Shown here: piece by piece, positions 22,171-32,000 of the stretch
Layout: every line of letters begins with the position of its first letter
How positions within the stretch are numbered: the first letter of the stretch is position 1
Origin: Dactylosporangium fulvum
GTDB lineage: Bacteria > Actinomycetota > Actinomycetes > Mycobacteriales > Micromonosporaceae
Assembly: GCF_025137375.1 (NCBI RefSeq)
Contig: NZ_CP073720.1
Coordinates: forward strand, 6,162,501-6,226,500
DNA length: 64,000 bases
Direction of reading: 5' to 3'
Notes under the pieces: generated by a model
Seen by the model: the letters and a program-made list of their open reading frames with translations, nothing else
Told to the model about the DNA's origin: nothing
Database searches by the model: none
Position numbers and translations under genes: made by a program

Positions 22171-22938
22171 ATGCTTCTGGTCAGTAATATGAAAGCAGAC
22201 GTTCACCACGGATCTCAGACCAGCCTCCTCGCGAGGCAAAACACGAATGAAACTTTGCCGGAACAATGCCGCACTCCCGTGCAGCCGCATCCGGCACTCG
22301 TCGGCGCCAGTGAATACGGCGAGCTCTTCCTCTCCATTGTCGAGCGCACCGGAGTAGGCCTCGCCGTCCTCAACCCACAACTCCGCATCCAACAGACCAA
22401 CGCCGCCTTCCTCGAACAGTGCGGCCAACCCCGCTTCGACCTGCACGGCTTCGACTTCTCCGAACTCCTGCACCCCAGCGTGCGCCAGTACATGCGACGC
22501 CAGTTCGAACGGTTACTCACCGGCCGCAACAGCCGCTTCGTCGAACACCTCGCAGCACTCTGGGCCACCCGCACCACCTTCACCGGCGCCCTCACCGGCA
22601 TGGCCGTCCAAAACGACGCCGGCCACCTCAAGACCATCGTCGTACTCGTCTCCCCGGACAAAACCGAAGACGACCGCCGAATCCTCATCAGCCCCAACAA
22701 AATCCTGACCGAAATCAACGCCAAAATCCTCGAAGGCGTCGCCACCGGGATACCCACCGTCCAACTCGCCGCCCGCCTCTACCTCAGCCGGCAAGGCATC
22801 GAGTACCACGTCAGCAACATGCTGCGACAGTTCAAGGTCCCCAACCGCGCAGCACTCGTCTCCAAGGCATACTCCATGGGCCTGTTCGGCGTCGGCTCCT
22901 GGCCACCCAAGGTCCTGCCGGAGTACGTCCGGCGCTGA
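22171..22938 (+). CDS. PimM-like PAS-LuxR cluster activator with a TTA codon
   Basis: This protein of about 255 residues has a PAS sensor domain (about residues 45-165: IVERTGVGLAVLNPQLRIQ, then FSELLHP and VLVSPDK) and a C-terminal LuxR HTH with the PimM-family signature LSRQGIEYHVSNMLRQFKVP, then ALVSKAYSMGLF. The ATG at 22171 has GGGAG eight bases upstream. ATGs at 22144 and 22189 are alternatives. Codon 115 is TTA (22513-22515), so translation should depend on the rare bldA leucine tRNA. Known relatives (PimM, AmphRIV, NysRIV) bind CTVGGGAWWTCCCBAG, and matching sites occur before mqnD and, less exactly, before the sugar and mqnA operons. Codon use is richer in A-ending codons than in adjoining genes. 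Confidence 0.9.
   Translation: MLLVSNMKADVHHGSQTSLLARQNTNETLPEQCRTPVQPHPALVGASEYGELFLSIVERTGVGLAVLNPQLRIQQTNAAFLEQCGQPRFDLHGFDFSELLHPSVRQYMRRQFERLLTGRNSRFVEHLAALWATRTTFTGALTGMAVQNDAGHLKTIVVLVSPDKTEDDRRILISPNKILTEINAKILEGVATGIPTVQLAARLYLSRQGIEYHVSNMLRQFKVPNRAALVSKAYSMGLFGVGSWPPKVLPEYVRR
22513..22515 (+). promoter_or_regulatory. In-frame TTA leucine codon (bldA-type control point)
   Basis: The reading frame here is CAG TTC GAA CGG TTA CTC. TTA is very rare in GC-rich actinomycetes and in Streptomyces is read only by the developmentally controlled bldA tRNA. Its place in the pathway-specific activator would tie the cluster to growth phase. Confidence 0.75.
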
Positions 22939-22959
22939 AGCGCCGAACCGTTGCGTGAC

Positions 22960-22989
22960 GTGGCCGGGGTTGCTGTGCACCCCGGCCAC
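22960..22989. terminator. Hairpin terminator after the PAS-LuxR gene
   Basis: An 11-base perfect stem (22960-22970 GTGGCCGGGGT with 22979-22989) encloses an eight-base loop. It lies 21 bases after the PAS-LuxR stop and forms a pair with the next hairpin. Confidence 0.75.
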
Positions 22990-22998
22990 AGTTGTGTC

Positions 22999-23030
22999 CG
23001 CCGGGCGCGGCACGAGAGCCGCGCCCGGCG
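22999..23030. terminator. Hairpin terminator after the bimodular PKS gene
   Basis: A 13-base perfect stem (22999-23011 with 23018-23030) encloses the loop ACGAGA, eight bases beyond the PKS stop on the minus strand. With the preceding hairpin it insulates two converging transcription units. Confidence 0.75.
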
Positions 23031-23038
23031 CGTATCCG

Positions 23039-26000
23039 TCAGGAGATGCCGAGCTCGCGGTCGATGAGGTCGAACATCTCGTCGTCCGTCGCCGCCTCCA
23101 GCTCACCGTCGCCCGCACCGCCCTGCTCGGTGTCGTCCCACCGCCGCAGCAGGTTGCGCAGCCGCTCCGCGACCTGCCGGCGGACGTCCGGGTCGACGTC
23201 GCCCTCCGGCAGGGCCGCCGCCAGCGCGTCGAGCGCGGCGAGCGGGCTCACGGCCTCGTCCGGCACCAGCGCGCCGTCGAGGTACTTCGCCAGGGCGGTG
23301 GGCGTCGGATGGTCGAACACGACCGTCACCGGCAACCGCAGGCCGGTCGCGGCGGTGAGCTTGTTGCGCAGGTCCACCGCCGTGAGCGAGTCGAAGCCGA
23401 GCTCACGGAACGGTCGCGAGGCGTGCACCGTCTCCGCGTCGGCGTAACCGAGCGTGCCGGCGGCATGGCTGCGGACCAGGTGGACCAGTTCCCGCCGCCG
23501 GGCGTCGGCGGTGAGCCCGGCGAGGCGCTGCGCCGGTGTCCCGGTGCTGTCGGCGGCGCCGGCCGGTCCGGTGACCTCCGCCGGCGCCCCGGTCGCCGCC
23601 GCGTGCGCCTCCGGCAGCTCGTGGAGGAAGGCGCGATGGCGGGACATCGCGTAGAGGGCGCCGAAGCGCTCCCAGTCGACGCGGGCGACGACCAGCGGCC
23701 CCTCGCCGCGCTCGACCGTCTCCCACAGCGCGGCGACGGCATGACCGGGGTCCATGCCCAGGACACCGTGCCGGACCAGCCGGGCCGCCTCCGCCGGGTC
23801 GACCATCCCGCCGCCGTCCCACGCACCCCACGCCACGCACGTCGCCCGCAGGCCGCGGTCCCGGCGGTGCCGCGCCAGCGCCTCGAGGTAGGCGTTGCCC
23901 GCCGCGTACGCGGCCTGGCCCGCGTTGCCCCAGACCCCGGCGCCGGACGAGAAGAGCACGAAGGCGTCGAGCGGCGCCTCGGCCAGCAGGCCGTCGAGGT
24001 GGGCCGCGCCCGCCACCTTGGCGCGCAGCACGCCGCCCATGTCGTCGAGGGCCGTCCCGGTCAGGGGCCGCTCCGCGCCGGTCACCCCGGCGGCGTGCAC
24101 CACGGCGGTGAGCGGCCGGTCGGCGGGCACCGCGTCGAGCAGCCGGCGCAGTGCCTCGCGGTCGGCGACGTCGCACGCCTCGACGGCCACCTCGGCGCCC
24201 AGCGCCGTCAGCTCCGCGACGAGATCGGCCGCGCCCGGCGCCGCCATGCCCCGCCGGCTGGTCAGGATCAGCCGCTGCGCGCCGGCGCCGGCGAGCCGGC
24301 GCGCCACGTGGGCGCCGAGTGCGCCGGTGCCGCCGGTCACCAGTACCGTCCCCGCCGGCCGCCACGGCGTGCGCGGCGCACCGGCCGCGAGCGGCGCCCG
24401 CACGAGACGGCGGCCGAAGACGCCGGCCGGGCGCAGCGCCAGCTGGGCCTCGTCGCCGGCCGTCCCGGCGAGGACCGCACACAGCCGCGCGCCGGTCGTC
24501 TCGTCCACCGTGGACGGAAGGTCGACCAGCCCGCCGAAGTGCACCGGGTCGTCCAGGCCCGCCACGAGGCCCATGCCCCACACCAGCGCCTGGATCGGGT
24601 GGTCCACCGGGTCGCCGGCGCCCACGGAGACGGCGCCGGAGGTCGCGCACCACAGCGGCGCCGTGACACCGGCGTCGTGCAGCGCCTGGACGATCGCGAC
24701 CCCGGCCGCCAGCCCGCCGGACACGCCGGGCAACGCGGGGTGCGGCGTCTCGTCGGACGCGAGCAGCGACAGGACTCCGTCGACCGGCCCGGCCGCGGCC
24801 GCGGCACGCAGCCGGTCCGCGATACGGTCCCGGTCCGCTTCCGCCACCGGCAGCCGCACAAGCTCGACCGTGGCACCGTGCCGCGCCAGCGCCGCGACAA
24901 CAGCACCGTGCCGCTCCGACCCCGCGAGGACGGCACCGGTCGGCTCCCGCGCCGGGTCCGGGGCGTCGGCCGCGCCGGTCGGCGCATCCGCTGCCGCGTC
25001 GTCCGGGGCTACCACGAGCCAGCGGCCCACGAGGCGCGCCGGGGCCGGCTCCGGCAGCGCCGTCCAGCGCACCGCGTATCGCCAGGAGTCCAGCACGCCG
25101 CGCGCCGCCGCCGTCTCGTGCCAGTCGCGCAGGCCGGGCAGCACGGCCGCGACCGCGGCCTCGTCGACCGACAGCGCGCGGGCCAGGCCCGGCAGGTCGG
25201 CGTCGCGCACCGCACTCCAGAAGGTGCCGTCGGCGGCCTCGGCCGCGCCGGACACACCGGCGGCCGGGGCGTCGAGCCAGAAGCGGCGCCGCTGGAAGGC
25301 GTACGTCGGCAGGTCGACGATCCGCCCGCCGGTGCCGAGCAGCGGCGACCAGTCGACCTCCGGGCCGCGCACGAACAGTTCGGCGACCGAGCGGGCGAAC
25401 CGGTCGAGGCCGCCCTCACCGCGCCGCAGCGACCCGGTGACCACGTACGGCACGCCGTCGACGGTCGCGTCCGCGGTCTCCTGGACCGGCACGGTGAGCA
25501 CCGGGTGGGCGCTGCACTCGACGAACACCCGGTAGCCGTCCTCCACCAGCCGCTCCACCGTGTCGGCGAAGCGGACCGGCGCACGCAGGTTGTGGTACCA
25601 GTAGCCGGCGTCCAGCTGCGATCCGGCCAGCCACTCCCCCGTCGCCGTCGACAGCATCGGCACGGTGCCGGCGGCGCCGCCGACCCCGGCCAGGCCAGTG
25701 CGCAGCGCCTCCTCGACCGCCTCCACCTGCGCGGAGTGCGAGGCGTAGTCGACGTCGACGAGCCGGGCCCGGACGCCGTCCTCGACGCAGGCGGCGACGA
25801 AGGCGTGCACAGCCGGTACGACCCCGGAAACCACGACCGCCGTCGGGCCGTTGACCACGGCGACCTCCAGCCCGCCGCCGAGCGCCTCGATGCGCTGCCG
25901 CACCTCGGCGACGGGCAGCGCCACCGACGCCATCGCACCGGTGCCGGCGAGCGTGACGATGGCGCGGCTGCGCACGGCGACGATACGCGCGGCGTCGTCG

Positions 26001-29000
26001 AGGGAGAGCATCCCGGCGACGCAGGCGGCGGCGATCTCGCCCTGCGAGTGGCCGACCACGGCGTCGGGCCGCACGCCGAACGAGCGCCACAGCGCGGCGA
26101 GGGACACCATGACCGCCCACGAGGCGGGCTGGACGACGTCGACCCGGTCGAGGCCGGGTGCGCCCTCGGCACCGCGCAGCACCGCCTGCAACGACCAGTC
26201 GACGTGCGGGGCGAGCGCCCGCTCGCAGTCCTCGATCGCCGCGCGGAACACCGCGGACGTGTCGACGAGGTCCACCGCCATGCCGGCCCACTGGGCGCCC
26301 TGGCCGGGGAAGACGAAGACGACCCGGCCGTCGACGTCGGCGGTGCCGCGCACCGTCCCCGCCGCTTCGCCGCCGTCCGCGAGCGCGGTGAGCTCGGCGA
26401 CGGGGTCGCCGAGGACGACGGCCCGCCGGGGCAGCAGCGACCGCGTGGCCACCAGCGACCGGGCCACGCCGGCCACGCCGGCCGGATCGGGTGCCGCGCC
26501 GTCTTCACCGGTCAGCAGGTCGCGGAGGCGGGCCGCCTGGGCGGCCAGCGCGGGCGTGCTGTGCGCGGTGACGACGAGCGGCACGACCCGCGCGGGTTCC
26601 GCGGCGGGCTCGGGCGCCGGCGCGACGGACGGCTCGGCGGGCTCGGGCGCCTGCTCGACGATGACGTGGGCGTTGGTGCCGCTGATGCCGAACGACGACA
26701 CCCCGGCCCGCCGGGGACGGCCGGTGTCGGGCCAGTCCCGCGCCGCGGTGAGCAGCTCCACGGCGCCGGCGGACCAGTCCACGTGCGGCGACGGCGCGTC
26801 GGCGTGCAGGGTCCGCGGCAGCCGGCCGTGGCGCATCGCGAGCACCATCTTGATCACGCCGCCGATGCCGGCCGCCGTCTGCGTGTGGCCGACGTTCGAC
26901 TTCAGCGACCCGAGCCACAGTGGACGGCCCGGGTCGCGCTCCTGGCCGTACGTGGCGAGCAGCGCCTGCGCCTCGATCGGGTCGCCGAGCAGCGTGCCGG
27001 TGCCGTGCGCCTCGACGGTGTCCACGTCCCGCGCCGCCAGCCCGGCGGCGGCGAGCGCGTTGCGGATGACCCGCTGCTGGGCGGGGCCGTTGGGAGCGGT
27101 CAGCCCGTTCGAGGCGCCGTCCTGGTTGACGGCGGAGCCGCGCACGACGGCGAGCACGCGGTGGCCGTTGCGGACCGCGTCGGAGTGCCGCTCCAGCATC
27201 ACCATGCCGGCCCCCTCGGCGAGGCCGAACCCGTCCGCGCCCGCGCCGAACGCCTTGCACCGGCCGTCGCGCGCCAGGCCCCGTTGCCGGCTGAACCCGA
27301 CGAACTGCGCCGGCGTCGACATCACCATCGCCGCACCGGCCAGTGCCAGGTCGCACTCCCCGCGGCGCAGCGACTCGACCGCGAGGTGCAGCGCCACCAG
27401 CGACGACGAGCATGCGGTGTCGACGGTGACCGCCGGGCCCTCCAGCCCCAGCACGTAGCTGATCCGCCCGGAGGCGACGCTGGACGCCCCGCCGGTGACG
27501 AGGTAGCCCTCCATGCCCTCCGAGCCCCCCGAGCCGGCCTGCAGCCGCGACCCGTACGCCTGGTCGGCCATGCCGACGAACACACCGGTACGGGTGCCGC
27601 GCAGCGACGCCGGGGCGATCCTCGCGTGCTCGCTCGCGTCCCAGGCGACCTCCAGCAGCAGCCGCTGCTGCGGGTCCATGGCGCGGGCCTCACGCGGGCT
27701 GACGCCGAAGAACTCGGGGTCGAAGTCGGCGGCGTCGTAGAGGAAGCCGCCGTGGCGGACGTAGGTCGTACCGGCGCGGTCGGGGTCCGGGTCGTACAGG
27801 GCGGCGAGGTCCCAGCCGCGGTCGGTCGGCATCGGGCCCACCGCGTCGGTCTCGTCGACGAGGAGCCGCCAGAGATCGTCGGGATTTTGTACGCCACCCG
27901 GGTACCGGCAGCCGATGCCCACGATGACCACGGGATCGGCCCGGTCCACGACGGGGACGGGCACGGCGGCCGGCGACTCGGGCGACTCGCCGAGCAGTTC
28001 CGCGCGCAGGAACCGGGCCAGGTGCACCGGGGTCGGGTGGTCGAACACGGCGGTCGCCGGCAGGCGCAGGCCGGTCGCGGCGCCGAGCGCGTTGCGCAGT
28101 TCGACCGCCGACAGCGAGTCGAAGCCCAGCTCCATGAAGGCGCGCCGGGACTCGACGGTCTCCGCCGAGTCGTGGCCGAGGACCCGTGCGACCTGCGCGC
28201 GGACCAGGTCGAGCAGCGCGCGGTCGCGGTCGGCGGCGCCGAGCCCGGCGAGACCGCGGGCCAGCTCGCCGCCGGTGGTGCCGGCCGGCTCAGGTGGCGC
28301 GTCGAGCGTCCGGCGCACCTCCGGCAGTTCGCCGAGCAGCGGGCTGGGCCGGGCGCCGCAGAACACGGCCGCGAACCGCTCCCAGTCGACGTCGGCCACC
28401 GCGATCGTGGTGTCGTCGTGGTCGAGCAGCTGCTGGAGGGCGTGCATCGACGGCTCGGGGTCGATCAGCGGGACGCCCCGGCGGCGCAGCGTGTCCTCGA
28501 GGGAGCCGGCGATCATGCCGCCGCCCGCCCAGGGACCCCACGCGACCGAGTGCGCGGTGACGCCCTCGGCCCGCTGCCGTTCGGCGAGCGCGTCCAGGTG
28601 GGCGTTGGCCGCCGCGTACGCGCCGTGGTCGCCGACGCCCCACATCGCGGCGATCGACGAGAAGTACACGACGGTGTGCAGCGCCTCCCGGTCGAGCAGG
28701 GCGTCGAGGTGCAGCGCGCCCGCGACCTTGCCCTCGGCGACGCGCGCCATTCCCTCGACGGTCAGCTCGCCCAGCGGCGCGAGGTCGGCGACGCCGGCGG
28801 TGTGCATGACGGTCCGGATCGGCCGGCCGCGCGCCGCGCACCCGGCGACGAGTTCCTCGACGGCGGCCCGGTCGGCGACGTCGCACGCGACGACGGTGGC
28901 CTCCGCGCCGAGGTCGGCGAGCTCCGCGACGAGGTCCGCGGCGCCGGGTGCGGCGGCACCGCGACGGCTGGTCAGCACCAGGCTGCGGGCGCCGGCGCGG

Positions 29001-32000
29001 GCCAGCCAGCGGGCCACGTGGCCGCCGAGGGCGCCCGTGCCGCCGGTGACGAGCACCGTGCCCTCCGGACGCCAGGTGCGGGCCGGTGCCGCGGCGCCGG
29101 TGCCGGCGTGCACCAGCCGCCGGGCGAAGATCCCGGCCGGGCGGATCGCGACCTGGTCCTCGGCGCCGCCGAGCACGTGGCACAGGGCGGCGAGATCGGC
29201 CTGCGCGGGCTCCGCCGGCAGGTCGGCGAGGCCGCCCCAGCGCTGCGGGTGCTCCAGGGCCGCGACCCGGCCGAGGCCCCAGGTCTGGGCCTGCTCGGGT
29301 GCCTCGGGCGCGGCGCCGTCGACGGCGACGGCGCCGCGCGTCACGCACCACAGCGGCGCGGCGGCGCCGACGTCGTCGAGGGCCTGCAGGAGCAGAAGGT
29401 TGGCGGCGACCCCGGCGGGCACCACCGGGTGGTCGGCGCGGGGCCGGCCGTCGACGGCCAGCAGCGACAGGAACCCGGCGGGCTCGTCGCCGTCCAGCGC
29501 GGCCCGCAGCACGTCGGCGAGTTGGTCCCGGCCGGTGTCCCGCCCGTCGACCGCGACCGCACGGACGGCCGCGCCGGCCGCGCCGAGCGCCGCGGCCACC
29601 GGCTCGGCGAGCGGACCGCCGGCGGGGTGGACGACCAGCCACAGCCCGCCGGGACGGCCGGCGGGCGCGGCGGGCAGCACGTCCCAGCGCACGCGGTAGC
29701 GCCAGCCGTCGACCTGGCCGCGGATCGCCCGCTGCTCGTGCCAGGTCCGCAGCGCGGGCAGCACGGCCGCGACGGCCGCCGGCTCGGCCGACAGCACACC
29801 GGCGAGGCCGTCGGCGTCCGCCTGCTCGACCGCGGTCCAGAACTCGCCGTCGAGTGCGTCGGCGGCGGCCGTGGCGCGCTCGTCCAGCAGGGGCGCCTCC
29901 AGCCAGTACCGCTGCCGCTGGAATGCGTAGGTGGGCAGGTCGACCGTGCGCCGCCCGGCGCCGAGCACCGCGGCCCAGTCGACGTCGGCGCCGTGGCACC
30001 ACAGCGCGCCGAGCGAGGCGAGGAACCGGTCGGTCCCGCCGTCGTCGCGGCGCAGCGTGCCGGTGACAAAACCTTCGCCGCCGAGCTCGTCGAGCGTGTC
30101 CTGGATGCCGACGGTCAGCACCGGATGCGGGCTCACCTCGACGAACTCCGTCACGCCCCGCCCGGCGAGCGTGCGCACGGCGTCGGCGAAGCGCACCGTG
30201 TGGCGCAGGTTGCGGTACCAGTACTCGGCGCCGGCGAACTCGACCCCCGTGAGGTCGGCGCCGACGGTCGAGTGCATCTCGATCGTCCCCGTCCGCGGTG
30301 CGACCGGGGCGAGCACCTCCAGCAGCCGGTCGTGGATCGCCTCGACCTGGACGCCGTGGGAGGCGTAGTCGACGTCGACGCGGCGCACCCGTACACCGTC
30401 CGCGGCACACGCCGCCATGAACTCCTCGAGGGCGGCGACCTCGCCGGAGACCACCACCGCCGCCGGGCCGTTCACGGTCGCCACCCCGAGCCGCCCGGCC
30501 CACGGCGCGATCCGGTCCGTCACCTCCGGCTCGGGCAGCGCGACCGACGCCATGCCGCCCTGCCCGGCCAGCACCGCGAGCGACTGGCTGCGCAGCAGGA
30601 CCACGCGTGCCGCGTCCTCCAGCGACAGCACGCCGGCCACGCAGGCGGCGGCGATCTCACCCTGGGAGTGCCCGACCACCACGTCGGGCTCGACCCCGCG
30701 GGAGCGCCACAGCTCGGCGAGGGAGACCATGACCGCGAAGAGCACGGGCTGGACGACGTCGACCCGCTCCAGCGGCCCGGCCGCCCGCAGCACCGCGGTC
30801 AGCGACCAGTCGGCCAGCGGCGCGAACGCCTCCTCGCAGCGCGCGATCGACGCCGCGAACACCGGCTCGCTGTCGAGCAGGTCGACGGCCATGCCGGCCC
30901 ACTGCGAACCCTGGCCCGGAAACACGAACGCCACCCTGCCGCCGGGGCGGGCCGGTCCGGCCAGCGGTGCGGCGCCCGCGAGGTCCAGCAACTGCTCCCG
31001 CACCACCGCCCGGTCGCGACCCACGACCACGGCCCGGTCCGGCAGGGCCGCCCGGGTCGCCGCCAGCGACCAGGCGACGTCGGCCAGATCCTGCTCCGGA
31101 TGGGCGTCGAGGTGCTCCGCCAGCCGGCGGGCCTGCGCCCGCAGCCCGGCCGGGCCGCGCCCCGACACCGGGACCGCCACGACGGCCGGGGCCGGGCCGG
31201 GCGGCGGCACCGGCTCGCCGGCGGGCGCCTCCAGGATCACGTGCGCGTTGGTACCGCTGACCCCGAACGACGACACCGCCGCCCGGCGGGGCCGCTCGAC
31301 GGCGGGCCAGTCGCGCGCCTCGGTCAGCAGCTCGACCGCGCCGGCCGACCAGTCGACGTGCGACGAAGGGGCGGAGACGTGCAGGGTGCGCGGCAGCGTG
31401 CCGCGCCGCATCGCCAGCACCGTCTTGATCACGCCGCCGACGCCGGCCGCCGCCTGCGTGTGGCCGACGTTCGACTTCAGCGAGCCCAGCCACAGCGGGT
31501 GCGCGGCGTCGCGCTCCCGCCCGTACGTGGCCAGTAGCGCCTGCGCCTCGATCGGGTCACCCAGCGGGGTGCCGGTGCCGTGTGCCTCCACCATGTCCAC
31601 ATCGGACGCCGCCAGTCCGGCGTCGGCGAGCGCCGCGCGGATGACCCGCTGCTGCGACGGGCCGTTCGGGGCGGTCAGCCCGTTGGAGGCGCCGTCCTGG
31701 TTCAGCGCCGAGCCGCGCACCACCGCCAGCACCGGATGGCCGGCCCGCCGCGCGTCCGACAGCCGCTCCAGCACCAGCATGCCCGCGCCCTCGCCCCAGC
31801 CGGTGCCGTCGGCGTCGTCGGAGAACGCCTTGCACCGCCCGTCGGGTGACAGGCCGCGTTTGCGGCTGAACTCCATGAGCACACCGGGGGTGGACATGAC
31901 GGTGACCCCACCGGCGAGGGCGAGCTCGCATTCGCCCGCTCGCAGCGCCTGTACGGCCAGATGCAGCGCGACGAGCGACGAGGAGCAGGCGGTGTCGACG

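Noticed and set aside
29060..31000. A dehydratase domain between AT and KR in PKS module 1
   Set aside because: The segment is the size and sequence of a KR structural subdomain and lacks the HxxxGxxxxP motif of DH domains.
22955..31537. Plus-strand open frame of 2,860 codons across the bimodular PKS
   Set aside because: It is the complement of the PKS. There is no recognisable domain, and its composition follows from the PKS codon bias.
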